Assembly: GCF_028401955.1 (NCBI RefSeq)
Contig: NZ_JAQOTJ010000022.1
Span: forward strand, 1-56,603
Length of the DNA stretch: 56,603 nucleotides
Direction: 5' to 3'
Origin: Bacillus sp. BP-3
Lineage (GTDB): Bacteria; Bacillota; Bacilli; Bacillales; Bacillaceae_G
Position numbers and translations under genes: made by a program. The notes beneath the pieces were generated by a model. It ran no database searches. It was not told the origin of the DNA and worked only from the letters and a program-made list of their open reading frames with translations. This document shows, in pieces, positions 8,250-17,349 of this stretch. Position 1 is the stretch's first letter; the number at the start of each line of letters is the position of its first letter.

Positions 8250-9545
8250 TTACATTTTTTCTTTTCGATATAAGCAAACTTGATTTTTCCCCTTCTTCTT
8301 TGCTTCATATAATGCAACATCTGCTCGATGCATTAACATTTCTTTTGTAATTCCATTTTCAAATGCAGCGACACCAAAACTTGCGGTTATCTTTGAAATT
8401 CCAGAAAATTTTTTTGTTTCAATAAAAAAACGAAGCGATTCTGCGATTTGAAATGCTTCTTTTTCTGTTGTTTGAGACAGAAAAAGAACAAATTCTTCTC
8501 CGCCCCACCGCGCAAAAACATGATGCGGCTGTAATTTTGCTGTTACAAGTTCCGTCAATTGTATCAATGCTAAATCTCCAAAATCATGCCCATACGTGTC
8601 ATTTACTTGTTTGAAGTTATCCAGATCAAATAAAACGAGAGCAAATGATTGGTTCATTCTTAAAGCAGTTTCCCAGCCTTCTGAAAATAGTCTTTGAAAC
8701 TTCATCCTATTAAAAATATTTGTCAGAGAATCAGTTGTTGCTAAACGCTCTTGCTCTTTATATTCTTCTTCTAGCTCTGTAATATCTGTACATGTCGCGA
8801 TGAATCTCGATACATCATTAGGTAGCGGAGCAATACGTAACAAGAATACTCTCCCTTCGCCTACCTCATTATACATTTTAATTTTTCTTGCGTGCGTTAA
8901 GCAATCATCAATCCACATTGTATTATTCTCCGCAATATAATACCCATTCTCTTGGGCAAAATATTCTGCAAATGTCATATGCTGCTCATGATATGACATA
9001 AGATCTTCATATCCGAAAAAGCGCAAAAAGTTCGTATTACAATCTATAATTTCATCATCTTCTAAAATAAGGAATAAATCATTCTGAAAATCAAATATCA
9101 TTTGAAGTAACTCTTGCTGTAACATGACTTGTTTTACTAATGATAACTCATACACACTCTTTTGCACTTCAGCAAGTACAGATTGCGATGTAATTGGAGG
9201 TAATACAATATTTCGTATACCAAGTTTAATAAGGTCCACAAATTGAGATGTTACTTCTTCACTCCATACAATGATAAACGAAATATCTGTAGTGAAGAGT
9301 TCTTTTACAAAATCAACCTGAGAAGCTTGAGAGATGTATATAATAACAATTTGCGGTTGAACTTTTTCAAACAATATTTTTCCTTCCTTAAAACTATGTG
9401 CCAAAAACAAGCACTTTGGCTTTAACATCGCAATTGTCTGCTGCTCATTATGTCCTTCTTCAATATATAATACATTCATATCGAGATCATGTAATACGTT
9501 TTGAAAAACTGTATGTTCCAACAAAAAACGTAGAATGTGAACCAT
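8250..9545 (-). CDS. Diguanylate cyclase with PAS and GGDEF domains
   Basis: About 431 residues. Residues 20-135 resemble a degenerate receiver-like domain; 150-260 a PAS domain (FLILEDDEIIDCN... to CTDITELEE); 272-430 a GGDEF domain. The active-site signature is intact as RWGGEEF, and FDLDNFKQVND is the metal/GTP-binding segment, so c-di-GMP synthesis is likely. The usual inhibitory RxxD site five residues before GGEEF is absent (QPHH). No membrane segment, so cytoplasmic. ATG 9545 has GAAGG 4 bases upstream; GTG 9560 is an alternative start. Monocistronic. Confidence 0.88.
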   Translation of the reverse strand: MVHILRFLLEHTVFQNVLHDLDMNVLYIEEGHNEQQTIAMLKPKCLFLAHSFKEGKILFEKVQPQIVIIYISQASQVDFVKELFTTDISFIIVWSEEVTSQFVDLIKLGIRNIVLPPITSQSVLAEVQKSVYELSLVKQVMLQQELLQMIFDFQNDLFLILEDDEIIDCNTNFLRFFGYEDLMSYHEQHMTFAEYFAQENGYYIAENNTMWIDDCLTHARKIKMYNEVGEGRVFLLRIAPLPNDVSRFIATCTDITELEEEYKEQERLATTDSLTNIFNRMKFQRLFSEGWETALRMNQSFALVLFDLDNFKQVNDTYGHDFGDLALIQLTELVTAKLQPHHVFARWGGEEFVLFLSQTTEKEAFQIAESLRFFIETKKFSGISKITASFGVAAFENGITKEMLMHRADVALYEAKKKGKNQVCLYRKEKM

Positions 9546-9870
9546 TAGGCCTTCACTCACTTCATTTATCCCATTCTTACACTCTACTACAGAGTTACTC
9601 TTAAGAACTTGAATTGTTCAACAAACCATCGTATAGCAGTTTCACATTATATAAAACCATTAAAGCACTGTATCATCTTTTTATTGTATGTCACCAATAA
9701 ATAAGACGTCTGTGCGAATATCTTCTATTATCCATATCTTTTTTAAAGGACTTGACAATAGAAATGTATATATTATATCCTTTTACAGTACCAACTTACA
9801 AAATGTAAGTAAAGAACGTTTTTTTCATTCGAATTATTTATAATTAGAAACGAAGCTTGGAGGAACTATA
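9546..9870. other. Intergenic region between the GGDEF and nitroreductase genes
   Basis: About 310 bases with no convincing gene. The left half is plain AT-rich sequence upstream of the GGDEF start. The right half holds the nitroreductase promoter and a perfect inverted repeat, listed separately. Confidence 0.6.
9752..9810 (+). promoter_or_regulatory. Promoter and operator-like palindrome of the nitroreductase gene
   Basis: TTGACA (9752-9757), 16 bases, TATATC (9774-9779) make a sigma-A-type promoter. The palindrome ACTTACA-aaa-TGTAAGT (9794-9810) sits just downstream of the expected start site, where a bound repressor would block transcription. Nitroreductases in Bacillus are often controlled by MarR/DUF24-type redox repressors; which regulator binds here is inference. 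Confidence 0.55.
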
Positions 9871-10488
9871 ATGACAAAGCAAGATTTCTTTACTGTTTTA
9901 TACGAACGTACATCTAATCGTGCTTTCAACCCTGAAAAAGAAATTTCAAAAGAGGAACTAAATGATATTTTAAAAGCTGCTGGCCAAGCACCATCAGCAT
10001 GGAATCTACAACATTGGAAATTCCTTGTATTCCAAGGAGAAGATGTACAACGTCGTTTACATCCAATCGCATATAATCAACAACAAATTCTCGATGCCTC
10101 TGCAGTTGTTGCCATATTAGGTGACCTAGAAGCATATAAAAGTGTTGATTCTGTATATGGCCCACTTGTAGAGCAAGGACTTATGCAAGGAGAAGCAAAA
10201 AATCGTTTAGCCCAAAATATTGAAAGTGCTTATCAACGTGAACAATACCCGCGTGATGCAGCGTTCTCAAACGCATCCTTAGCAGCAATGCAACTTATGC
10301 TTGCAGCAAAAGCAACTGGTTGGGATACATGTGCAATTGGAGGATTTAATCCACAATCATTAATGGAAGAGTTTAACGTTTCTTCTCGTTACATTCCAAT
10401 TATGTTAATTACAATCGGTGAATCTACATTAGCAGGGCACCCAGCACCACGCATGAGCGTAGAACAAGTAACAGAATGGGCAAAATAA
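9871..10488 (+). CDS. Nitroreductase-family FMN oxidoreductase (YdgI-like)
   Basis: 205 residues with the nitroreductase fold. The N-terminal RTSNRAFNP segment binds the FMN phosphate, APSAWNLQHWKF binds flavin, and WDTCAIGGFNP near residue 150 is the second cofactor motif. Likely an NAD(P)H-dependent cytoplasmic enzyme that reduces nitro compounds or quinones; physiological substrate unknown. Similar in length and motifs to B. subtilis YdgI. TTGGAGGAAC is 5 bases before the ATG. Single gene with its own promoter, candidate operator and terminator. Confidence 0.88.
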   Translation: MTKQDFFTVLYERTSNRAFNPEKEISKEELNDILKAAGQAPSAWNLQHWKFLVFQGEDVQRRLHPIAYNQQQILDASAVVAILGDLEAYKSVDSVYGPLVEQGLMQGEAKNRLAQNIESAYQREQYPRDAAFSNASLAAMQLMLAAKATGWDTCAIGGFNPQSLMEEFNVSSRYIPIMLITIGESTLAGHPAPRMSVEQVTEWAK

Positions 10489-10514
10489 AAACCTCCATCA
10501 GTGGAGGTTTTTTT
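10488..10514 (+). terminator. Terminator of the nitroreductase gene
   Basis: AAAACCTCCA / TGGAGGTTTTT hairpin with a seven-T tail, directly after the stop codon. Confidence 0.92.
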
Positions 10515-10572
10515 CATCCTTCACTAATGAAACTCTCACCAACTTTGGATATGACAGCCGCTATTATCCACC

Positions 10573-10680
10573 TATATAAATCCATTTTAATTTTTCGACA
10601 TTTAAATCACGTCTATGCACGCCCAGATGCTCTCGTCCTCCTCTAAAAGAAAGGAATTTTTATGTCATTTTTTTAATTTG
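10573..10680 (+). repeat. Dispersed repeat family A, copy A1
   Basis: The left module is ATAAATC-ATTTTAATTTTTCGACAT followed by ATCACGTCTATGC. The right module is CCAGATGCTCTCGTCC followed by an A-rich and T-rich tail. This is a short-core copy: the two modules are only a few bases apart. The same modules recur at 11613, 25095 (inverted), 44612 and 52034. It occupies most of the 300-base gap between the nitroreductase and the next gene. Confidence 0.8.
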
Positions 10681-10766
10681 CACATATTTATCTGCTTCAC
10701 TTTTCTCTAAATATTAAGAGCGGATTACTACCTAGGAATAGCAGAATATAATCTAAAGGTGCTTTT

Positions 10767-10795
10767 TTGTTACAATTGTGATACAATAGTAACAA
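10767..10795 (+). promoter_or_regulatory. Inverted repeat around a -10-like box
   Basis: TTGTTAC (10767-10773) and GTAACAA (10789-10795) flank a TACAAT box (10782-10787) upstream of the 72-residue membrane protein gene. It may be an operator or a chance arrangement; no good -35 is seen. Confidence 0.35.
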
Positions 10796-10820
10796 ATTGA
10801 TAACAAGTGAGGGATTTTCG

Positions 10821-11039
10821 TTGAATTTATATGGAAGCTTTATCGCCATATTGTGCTACATAGTCACAGTACTACTTCTGTACTTCGTTGGGGATATGAC
10901 AAATATTGCGATGTTACAGTTTTCAAAAGAAACAACGCTTCAATCAGAAATTAGTCAGCATACCTCTCGCTCCTTTGTACCATTACTATTAGCACTTCCT
11001 GTATATATCATTGTTTTATATAAAAGTAAAAAAATATAA
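10821..11039 (+). CDS. Small two-helix membrane protein
   Basis: 72 residues. Hydrophobic segments at about 5-24 and 53-68 are separated by a polar loop with QFSKETTLQSEISQH; the tail is basic (KSKKI). The TTG at 10821 is chosen because GTGAGGG ends 7 bases upstream; an upstream ATA-type extension has no ribosome binding site. No family recognised. A terminator follows immediately. Confidence 0.6.
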   Translation: MNLYGSFIAILCYIVTVLLLYFVGDMTNIAMLQFSKETTLQSEISQHTSRSFVPLLLALPVYIIVLYKSKKI

Positions 11040-11075
11040 AGACTGTCTTTATGAAAAAGAGGCAGTCTTTTTTCT
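11038..11075 (+). terminator. Terminator
   Basis: AAAGACTGTCT pairs with AGGCAGTCTTT (one mismatch) with a T tail, directly after the small membrane protein gene. Confidence 0.85.
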
Positions 11076-11265
11076 ATATATATCCGCTTTTTGTCCAAAC
11101 TCTCATTTCCCTATTCTCATATGTTATAAGAGAAATAACAACATTCTACCTAAAGCATTTATTCCTTTCCTGAAGAACAGGAAAAAATCTTAAAAAATTC
11201 TTTACTACGTCCAAGCAAAGCATGTACCTAGAGCATATCTTATTAATGTGAAGGGGGTGAGAATT

Positions 11266-11535
11266 ATGTTCGGATGTTTTGGATTTGATGACGGCCACAG
11301 ATATGACCATCACAAAAAACACGATGATGGTCATAAAACTCCTTTATGCAACGTTCTAAAAAACCTTTCAATCGGTACTACAATTTCACTATTAACAATT
11401 AGAGATAACGGTTCTTTTAATAACGTTGTATTTGAAGGCTTCTCAAATGGCGCAGCACTTTTCTCAGGAGGCAATATTCCAGGTACAGGTTTATTACGTG
11501 TTTGCCCACATGACGTTGTAGCTATCGTTTTCTAA
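11266..11535 (+). CDS. Small protein with His/Asp-rich N-terminus, unknown function
   Basis: 89 residues. The N-terminal third is rich in His, Asp and Lys (DDGHRYDHHKKHDDGHK), suggesting metal binding or a surface/spore location. The rest (NLSIGTTISLLT ... VVFEGFSNGAALFSGG ... LLRVCPHDVVAIVF) looks like a compact beta-strand domain. Two cysteines lie at the ends of the domain. No signal peptide. ATG 11266 is preceded by AGGGGGTGA at good distance. I do not recognise the family, although the style resembles small Bacillus spore-coat proteins. Confidence 0.75.
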   Translation: MFGCFGFDDGHRYDHHKKHDDGHKTPLCNVLKNLSIGTTISLLTIRDNGSFNNVVFEGFSNGAALFSGGNIPGTGLLRVCPHDVVAIVF

Positions 11536-11551
11536 TAAGAGTTAGTACTTT

Positions 11552-11584
11552 CCAGGAAAGCAATAGCTTTCCTGGCTTTATTTA
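11552..11584 (+). terminator. Terminator
   Basis: CCAGGAAAGC-aata-GCTTTCCTGG is a perfect 10-bp stem followed by CTTTATTTATTTT. Confidence 0.92.
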
Positions 11585-11612
11585 TTTTGGAGGCTGATTG
11601 ACCCGAAAACAA

Positions 11613-11750
11613 ATAAATTTATAAGTCTATTTTAATTTTTCGACATATAAGTCGCTGCTATGCAGAATACAATATTACCACTTCCACGCACGACCAGATG
11701 CTCTCGCCTTCTGCTCAAAAGAAAGAGGTTTTATATCATCTTTTCATCTT
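11613..11750 (+). repeat. Dispersed repeat family A, copy A2
   Basis: Left module ATAAGTC-ATTTTAATTTTTCGACATATAAGTCGCTGCTATGC, given here in parts, then an extra core of about 25 bases (AGAATACAATATTACC...), then the right module CGACCAGATGCTCTCGCC and an AAAGAAAGAGG tail. Intergenic between the His-rich protein gene and the ptsI terminator. Confidence 0.82.
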
Positions 11751-11793
11751 GTATTTATAGAGAATACAAAATCCACCAAAAATGAATTGTATA

Positions 11794-11834
11794 AAAAAAC
11801 CTGGGACCGATTTCAAATCAATCCCAGGTTTTTT
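11794..11834 (-). terminator. Terminator of ptsHI
   Basis: CCTGGGA / TCCCAGG with a 15-base loop; on the minus strand it is followed by a T-run (complement of AAAAAAA at 11793-11799). It lies 3 bases after the ptsI stop. Confidence 0.9.
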
Positions 11835-11836
11835 CA

Positions 11837-13549
11837 TTAAATGCTTTTTACAAGTTCTACTACTTCTTCAGCAGTTGACATGTTTAAAGCTTTTTGTGCT
11901 AATTCTTCCATTTGCGCTTTTGAAAGCTTGCGAATTTGTGTTCTCGCTGGAAGAATAGATGTTGCACTCATACTAAACTCATCTAATCCTAATCCAACTA
12001 ACAATGGAATTGCTAGAGCATCTCCTGCCATCTCACCGCACATACCAGCCCATTTTCCTTCTTTATGAGCTGCATCAATAACCATTTTTACAAGACGTAA
12101 AATCGATGGATTATATGGTTGATATAGATAAGATACGCGTTCATTCATACGATCCGCTGCCATTGTGTATTGAATTAAGTCATTCGTTCCAATAGAGAAG
12201 AAATCTACTTCTTTTGCAAATTGGTCAGCTAATACTGCAGAAGCAGGGATTTCAACCATCATACCTACTTCAATAGCGTCTGAAACAGCTACATTAGCTT
12301 GTACAAGTTTCTCTTTCTCTTCTAATAAAACTGCTTTTGCTTGACGGAATTCATCAAGAGTTGCAATCATCGGGAACATAATTTTTAAGTTGCCGTATAC
12401 ACTCGCACGAAGCAAAGCACGAAGTTGTGTACGGAAGATATCCTGTTCTTCTAAGCATAAGCGAATTGCACGGTAGCCTAAGAACGGGTTCATTTCTTTT
12501 GGTAAATGTAAGTATGGAAGCTCTTTATCGCCACCAATGTCAAGTGTACGAACGACAACTGGTTGACCTTCTCCTACACCTTCAAGAACAGATTTGTATG
12601 CTTCAAATTGTTCTTCTTCTGTTGGAAGATTATCACGGCCCATATATAAAAATTCTGTACGATATAAGCCAACACCTTCACCACCGTTATCAATAATACC
12701 TTTTACATCTTTCGGTGTACCGATGTTTGCTACAAGCTCAACATGGTGTTGATCTGCTGTAACTGTCGCTTCATTTTTTAATTTTGCCCACTCTGCTTTT
12801 TGTTCTTCAAATTTTGCTTTCTTTTCTTCATAAGCACGAAGAGTTTCTTCAGATGGGTTTACAATTACTTCTCCGTCTAAACCGTCAATAATTACGATAT
12901 CGCCGTTTTGGATTTGTTCCATAACAACTTTTGTACCAACAACAGCTGGTATTTCCATAGAGCGAGCCATAATTGCAGAGTGAGATGTACGTCCACCAAT
13001 ATCAGTTGTAAAACCTTTTGCATATTTACGATTTAACTGAGCTGTATCAGATGGCGTTAAATCTTCTGCAATAATAATTACTTCTTCAGAAATTGTGCTA
13101 GGGTTTGAGAAGTTAATTCCAAGTAGATGTGCAATAACACGCTTTGTCACATCACGAATATCCGCTGCTCGTTCTTTCATATATTCATTATCCATGCTCT
13201 CAAACATACTAATGAACATTGATGCAACTTCATCCATCGCGAATTCAGCGTTTACTTTTTCGTTATTCACTTTATCTTTCACTGGATTTACTAGTTCTGG
13301 ATCATTTAATACTAGTAAATGCGCTTCAAAGATAGCAGCTTTATCAGCACCAAGCTCAGCAAAAGCATGATTTTTAATTGCTTCTAATTCAGATTTTGAT
13401 TTTTCAAGCGCAGCTTCTAAGCGTACGATTTCTGCAGCTTCATCCGAAATCGTTTTCTTTACAAGGTTAAATTCAGGATTTTCTAAACGGAACGCCTTTG
13501 CAATGGCAATACCACTTGATGCAGCAATCCCTTTAATGTTAAGAGTCAT
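11837..13549 (-). CDS. ptsI: Phosphoenolpyruvate-protein phosphotransferase (enzyme I)
   Basis: 570 residues, full length. Enzyme I takes the phosphate from PEP and passes it to HPr, the first step of all PTS sugar uptake. The phosphorylated histidine is His190 in [13 protein letters not shown]. The PEP-binding C-terminal barrel carries [12 protein letters not shown] and MCGEMAGD. Its ATG overlaps the ptsH stop by one base (TAATG), so the genes are translationally linked. A terminator lies directly downstream. Confidence 0.98.
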   Translation of the reverse strand: MTLNIKGIAASSGIAIAKAFRLENPEFNLVKKTISDEAAEIVRLEAALEKSKSELEAIKNHAFAELGADKAAIFEAHLLVLNDPELVNPVKDKVNNEKVNAEFAMDEVASMFISMFESMDNEYMKERAADIRDVTKRVIAHLLGINFSNPSTISEEVIIIAEDLTPSDTAQLNRKYAKGFTTDIGGRTSHSAIMARSMEIPAVVGTKVVMEQIQNGDIVIIDGLDGEVIVNPSEETLRAYEEKKAKFEEQKAEWAKLKNEATVTADQHHVELVANIGTPKDVKGIIDNGGEGVGLYRTEFLYMGRDNLPTEEEQFEAYKSVLEGVGEGQPVVVRTLDIGGDKELPYLHLPKEMNPFLGYRAIRLCLEEQDIFRTQLRALLRASVYGNLKIMFPMIATLDEFRQAKAVLLEEKEKLVQANVAVSDAIEVGMMVEIPASAVLADQFAKEVDFFSIGTNDLIQYTMAADRMNERVSYLYQPYNPSILRLVKMVIDAAHKEGKWAGMCGEMAGDALAIPLLVGLGLDEFSMSATSILPARTQIRKLSKAQMEELAQKALNMSTAEEVVELVKSI

Positions 13550-13812
13550 TATTCTCCTAATCCTTCGTTTTTCATAGTTTCTTCGATAGCTGCTACTGCT
13601 TGAGCTGCATCATCACCGTTTGCAGTAATTTTGATTTCTGCGCCTTGTTGAATACCTAAAGACATAACACCCATAATTGATTTTAAGTTTACAGTTTTTC
13701 CATTATACTCTAAGTTAATATCCGCACCAAATTTGCTTGCAGTGTTTACAAGTAAAGTTGCTGGACGAGCATGAATTCCAGAGTCGCTAGTTACTTTAAA
13801 GATTTTTTCCAT
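13549..13812 (-). CDS. ptsH: Phosphocarrier protein HPr
   Basis: 87 residues. His14 in [10 protein letters not shown] is the PEP-dependent phosphorylation site, and Ser45 in [12 protein letters not shown] is the HPr-kinase site that, when phosphorylated, makes HPr the CcpA corepressor in Bacillus. It precedes ptsI with a one-base overlap and follows ptsG after a 138-base gap holding a hairpin, so it can probably be transcribed alone and by read-through from ptsG. Confidence 0.98.
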   Translation of the reverse strand: MEKIFKVTSDSGIHARPATLLVNTASKFGADINLEYNGKTVNLKSIMGVMSLGIQQGAEIKITANGDDAAQAVAAIEETMKNEGLGE

Positions 13813-13852
13813 AATGATCTATCTCCTTTAAACTACAGTATATTTGAAGTTG

Positions 13853-13880
13853 TATAGATGTGAGTATCACACTATCTATA
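13853..13880 (-). promoter_or_regulatory. Imperfect palindrome upstream of ptsH
   Basis: TATAGAT ... ATCTATA flanks a GTG-AGTAT-CAC centre, about 40 bases before the ptsH start. It could be an operator or an mRNA hairpin. No known binding consensus is recognised. Confidence 0.35.
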
Positions 13881-13886
13881 TTGTAT

Positions 13887-13924
13887 ATAATAGGCGATGC
13901 TCGGTCAACCACATCGCCTATTAT
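13887..13924 (-). terminator. Hairpin between ptsG and ptsH
   Basis: ATAATAGGCGATG pairs with CATCGCCTATTAT around a 12-base loop. There is no T-run on the minus strand, so it may be a partial terminator or a processing/stability structure that tunes ptsHI relative to ptsG. Confidence 0.6.
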
Positions 13925-13950
13925 AATTATAAACATTTTACGTCTAAATT

Positions 13951-16011
13951 TTAGTGAATATCAATAACGTTTGTTTCACCTTTTTTGACATTATCTTGCT
14001 TTTTGATTTCAACTTGTTGGCCTTCTTGTAAGTTTGTGAAAACAATTGGCGTAATAATAGAAGGTGCATTTTCTTTTACAAACGCTATATCTACTTTTAA
14101 TAACGGTTGGCCTTGTGTTACTTTATCTCCTTGAGAAACTAACGCTTCAAAGCCTTCACCATTTAATTTTACCGTATCAATACCGAAGTGAATTAAAATT
14201 TCTTTTCCGCCTTCTGATTGAATACCGATTGCATGTTTTGTAGGGAATACGTTCACAATTTCACCATTTACAGGAGATACTACTGTTCCTTCTGTTGGTT
14301 CGATTGCAAAACCATCACCCATCATTTTCCCAGAGAATACTTGATCTGGTACTTCAGTAATTGGTAAGATTTTACCTTCAATTGGAATCGCGATTACTTC
14401 ATTTGTATCTTTTTGTACAGGTGCTTCTACTTTCGCAGGTGCTTCTTTTTTAACATGCACTGCACGACCTGCCATAATATCTTGAATTTGTGATTTTAAA
14501 GTATCAGATTTTGGACCGAAGATAGCTTGAATATTGTTACCAACTTCAAGAACACCTGCTGCTCCAAGCTCTTTTAAACGATCTTTATTTACATCCTTTT
14601 GTTCCTTTACTTGCACACGTAAACGTGTAATACAAGCATCTAAAGAAGCGATGTTTTCTTTTCCACCAAGTGCTACTAAAATCTCACCTGGAAGCTCGCC
14701 TGCTTCTACTTTTCCTGCTCCATCATTTTCTTCAACTACTTCACGACCTGGTGTTTTTAAATCCCATTTGCGAATTGCAAAGCGGAATCCGAAGTAGTAA
14801 ATCACTGCTAGTACAAGACCAACAATAATTACCCACCACCATGCTGTACGGTTTGGTAATACACCGAATAAGATAAAGTCAATTAAACCACCAGAGAATG
14901 TCATCCCGATTTTAACGTTTAAAATTTGCATAGTCATAAATGATAACCCAGCAAATACTGCGTGGATTCCAAATAGTACAGGTGCTACGAATAAGAATGA
15001 GAACTCAATCGGTTCTGTAATACCAGTTAAGAAAGATGTTAACGCTGCAGAAGCTAAAATACCTGCTGCTAGTTTTTTATTTTCTGGACGTGCTTCATGA
15101 TACATTGCTAACGCTGCTGCTGGAAGACCGAACATCATGAACGGGAATTTACCAGTTGTAAATGTACCAGCTGTTAACTCAACACCATCTTTTAATTGTG
15201 CCATGAAAATCTTCTGGTCACCGTGAATAACGTCACCCGCTGCACTTGTATATTGACCAAACTCAAACCAGAATGGTGCATAGAAAATATGATGTAATCC
15301 AAATGGAATTAAAGAACGTTCGATTAAACCGAATATAAATGCTGCTAATGTTTTATTTGTATCAATCATGTGATGCGAGAATGAATTCAAACCACCTTGA
15401 ATTGTCGGCCAAACAAAGCACATTGCAATTCCTAAAATTAAAGAGAATGTTGCTGTTGCAATTGGCACGAAACGTTTACCAGCAAAGAATCCTAAGTATG
15501 ATGGTAATTCAATATTAAAGTACTTATTATAACAATATGCTGCTAATATACCGACTAAAATACCACCAAAGACCCCAGTTTGCAGTGTTGGAATTCCTAA
15601 AACGTTTGCATACGATGGATCTGCAAATCCAGTTTTAATTGGATCTCCAGCTTTGCTTGTTACTTGAACTAGCTTGTCTACTCCTAAGAATACGCTCATC
15701 GTTTTGTTCATAATCAAATATCCAACGAATGCTGCTAAACCAGCTACTCCGTCTCCATTTGCTAATCCGATGGCAACCCCTACTGCGAATAATAGTGCAA
15801 GGTTTGCGAAAATAATGTCACCAGATTGTTCCATAATTTTTGCAACTAGAACAAACCAATCTGCTTTTAACGCAGGGATATGATTTGTTAATTGTGGATT
15901 TTGAAAAGCGTTACCAAATCCAAGTAAAATCCCTGCAGCCGGTAAGATTGCAACTGGTAACATAAGCGCTTTACCGACTTTTTGAAGAACACCAAAGATC
16001 TTCTTAAACAT
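13951..16011 (-). CDS. ptsG: Glucose-specific PTS enzyme IICBA
   Basis: 686 residues; imports and phosphorylates glucose. Domain order: EIIC membrane channel (about 1-410, many helices, with [12 protein letters not shown]), EIIB (about 440-515, phosphocysteine Cys460 in [11 protein letters not shown]), and EIIA (about 545-686, phosphohistidine His608 in [10 protein letters not shown], with His593 nearby). ATG 16011 is chosen because AGGAAGGA lies 6 bases upstream; an in-frame upstream start at 16059 lies within the leader and has no ribosome binding site. Preceded by a GlcT-dependent antitermination leader and glcT, as in B. subtilis. Confidence 0.97.
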   Translation of the reverse strand: MFKKIFGVLQKVGKALMLPVAILPAAGILLGFGNAFQNPQLTNHIPALKADWFVLVAKIMEQSGDIIFANLALLFAVGVAIGLANGDGVAGLAAFVGYLIMNKTMSVFLGVDKLVQVTSKAGDPIKTGFADPSYANVLGIPTLQTGVFGGILVGILAAYCYNKYFNIELPSYLGFFAGKRFVPIATATFSLILGIAMCFVWPTIQGGLNSFSHHMIDTNKTLAAFIFGLIERSLIPFGLHHIFYAPFWFEFGQYTSAAGDVIHGDQKIFMAQLKDGVELTAGTFTTGKFPFMMFGLPAAALAMYHEARPENKKLAAGILASAALTSFLTGITEPIEFSFLFVAPVLFGIHAVFAGLSFMTMQILNVKIGMTFSGGLIDFILFGVLPNRTAWWWVIIVGLVLAVIYYFGFRFAIRKWDLKTPGREVVEENDGAGKVEAGELPGEILVALGGKENIASLDACITRLRVQVKEQKDVNKDRLKELGAAGVLEVGNNIQAIFGPKSDTLKSQIQDIMAGRAVHVKKEAPAKVEAPVQKDTNEVIAIPIEGKILPITEVPDQVFSGKMMGDGFAIEPTEGTVVSPVNGEIVNVFPTKHAIGIQSEGGKEILIHFGIDTVKLNGEGFEALVSQGDKVTQGQPLLKVDIAFVKENAPSIITPIVFTNLQEGQQVEIKKQDNVKKGETNVIDIH

Positions 16012-16060
16012 AAATATCCTTCCTCTCTTAATATAATTGATACTTTCGACAAACGCCAAA

Positions 16061-16174
16061 AGGCATGAGGGAAAAAAAGATAGAACGATAGCTATACAAA
16101 GGGTAGTATATCCCTTTCTTTAGCTTACATTCCTAACTTTTCTCCACTCATGCCTGATCGAATCAGTAACACGT
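16061..16174 (-). promoter_or_regulatory. ptsG leader: GlcT antiterminator target (RAT) and overlapping terminator
   Basis: On the minus strand, positions 16174 to 16146 hold the 29-base ribonucleic antiterminator, beginning ACGTGTTACTGATTCG and ending CAGGCATGAGT; as recalled, this is the B. subtilis ptsG RAT. Its last bases GGCATGAG pair with CTCATGCC (complement of 16061-16069), so antiterminator and terminator exclude each other. An extra hairpin (AAGGG / CCCTT) lies in the loop. Glucose would release unphosphorylated GlcT, which binds here and allows ptsG expression. Confidence 0.9.
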
Positions 16175-16337
16175 GTCAAAAATAGGTATACATAATAAGT
16201 TCACAAATTTAAGCAAACGTTTTCTTTGTGTACTGTTATTCATTTGTCGAATTTAGTAGAACTTTGTACTGTTGATTATACATAACAATTGTAAGCGATT
16301 CAACAACTTTTTTTAACGTTTACATTTTCGACAATAT
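16175..16337 (-). promoter_or_regulatory. Intergenic region upstream of the ptsG leader
   Basis: AT-rich gap between glcT and the RAT that should contain the ptsG promoter. It holds two weak cre-like words: TGTAAGCGATTCAA (from 16290) and AGCAAACGTTTTCT (near 16212). Each differs from the CcpA consensus at two or three positions, so direct CcpA control is only a possibility. Confidence 0.35.
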
Positions 16338-17186
16338 TTAAGCTTGTTCAACCTTCATTAATCGCTGTAAATGCATTGTTAAATAAATCGTTTCCGCATC
16401 ATATACAGGCAGTTGTAATTGTTTTTGCATGACTTTTACAAGTTTCCAAGCCAAATTATAACACTCTGGAAATTCAGCTTTTAAAAGATCTGCAAAACTT
16501 TGTGATTCTTCCACTTTCTCACCATTCTTTACCCGTTCAATTGCATATTGTAGATGACGAACGAGACGTAAATAATGAATGCTCTCTTTATCTAACTCGA
16601 TTTGTAAGTTTGTTTCAATTAAAGAAACAAGGTGGGCAATTAATTTAGAATTTTGATTAACAGAAGATAATTCAGAGTTTGTCACAGAGCTATAAATATG
16701 CAGTGCAATAAATCCAATCTCTCCTTCAGGAAGATGAATATTTAAGCGGGAATTAATTAATTCTACAACTTCTTCTGCAATTTTATATTCTGTTGGATAT
16801 AACACTTTTGTTTCCACTAAAAATGGATTATCAACTGTAAATCCTTGCTTTAATCGCTTTATTGCAAAAGCAATATGATCTGTTAAAGCAATATGAATAT
16901 GCTCATTTAATGGTGTTTCTACTCGATCTTGAATATAAAACATAAGATCGTTCATTAATTCAATCAATTTCTCGCTCACATGCGGAACAAGCAGTTTGTA
17001 TTGTTCGCGCTCACGTTCGTTTGTTAACACAAACATTTTCTCAATTTGTTCTACTTGCAACATCTCTTTTGCTTTTTTTCCAAATCCAATTCCCTTTCCA
17101 ATAACAACAACTTCTTCATGTTCTGGATGAGCAGCAATAATAACATTATTATTTAAAACTTTTTTAATTTCGAGACAATTCCCCAT
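16338..17186 (-). CDS. glcT: PtsGHI antiterminator GlcT
   Basis: 282-residue BglG/SacY-family transcriptional antiterminator. The N-terminal RNA-binding domain (about 1-60) contains KKVLNNNVIIA and GKGIGFGKK. Two PTS-regulation domains follow, with conserved histidines in LNEHIHIALTDHIAF (PRD1), EGEIGFIALHIYS, and LRLVRHLQYAIERV and TIYLTMHLQRL (PRD2). It binds the RAT in the ptsG leader just downstream and is inactivated by PtsG-dependent phosphorylation. ATG 17186 has GAGGGTGGTG upstream; an earlier in-frame start at 17234 is less likely. Confidence 0.95.
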   Translation of the reverse strand: MGNCLEIKKVLNNNVIIAAHPEHEEVVVIGKGIGFGKKAKEMLQVEQIEKMFVLTNEREREQYKLLVPHVSEKLIELMNDLMFYIQDRVETPLNEHIHIALTDHIAFAIKRLKQGFTVDNPFLVETKVLYPTEYKIAEEVVELINSRLNIHLPEGEIGFIALHIYSSVTNSELSSVNQNSKLIAHLVSLIETNLQIELDKESIHYLRLVRHLQYAIERVKNGEKVEESQSFADLLKAEFPECYNLAWKLVKVMQKQLQLPVYDAETIYLTMHLQRLMKVEQA

Positions 17187-17349
17187 ACAACACCACCCTC
17201 GCGCGTAAAATGTCACTTTCATGTTACAGAACAATCTTATTTTTCGTCAATGTCAAACATCTGCCATTTTAGAAATGTCATTTTTTAGACATGAATGGAC
17301 GGGATGCGTATAATGTAATAGCATACGTCTAATCGAAAGGAGCAATAGT

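Noticed and set aside
11228-11265. Sigma-K promoter (CATATCTTA at 11234) for the His-rich protein gene
   Set aside because: The -10 word fits but no -35 lies at the right distance, and the start site would fall on the ribosome binding site.
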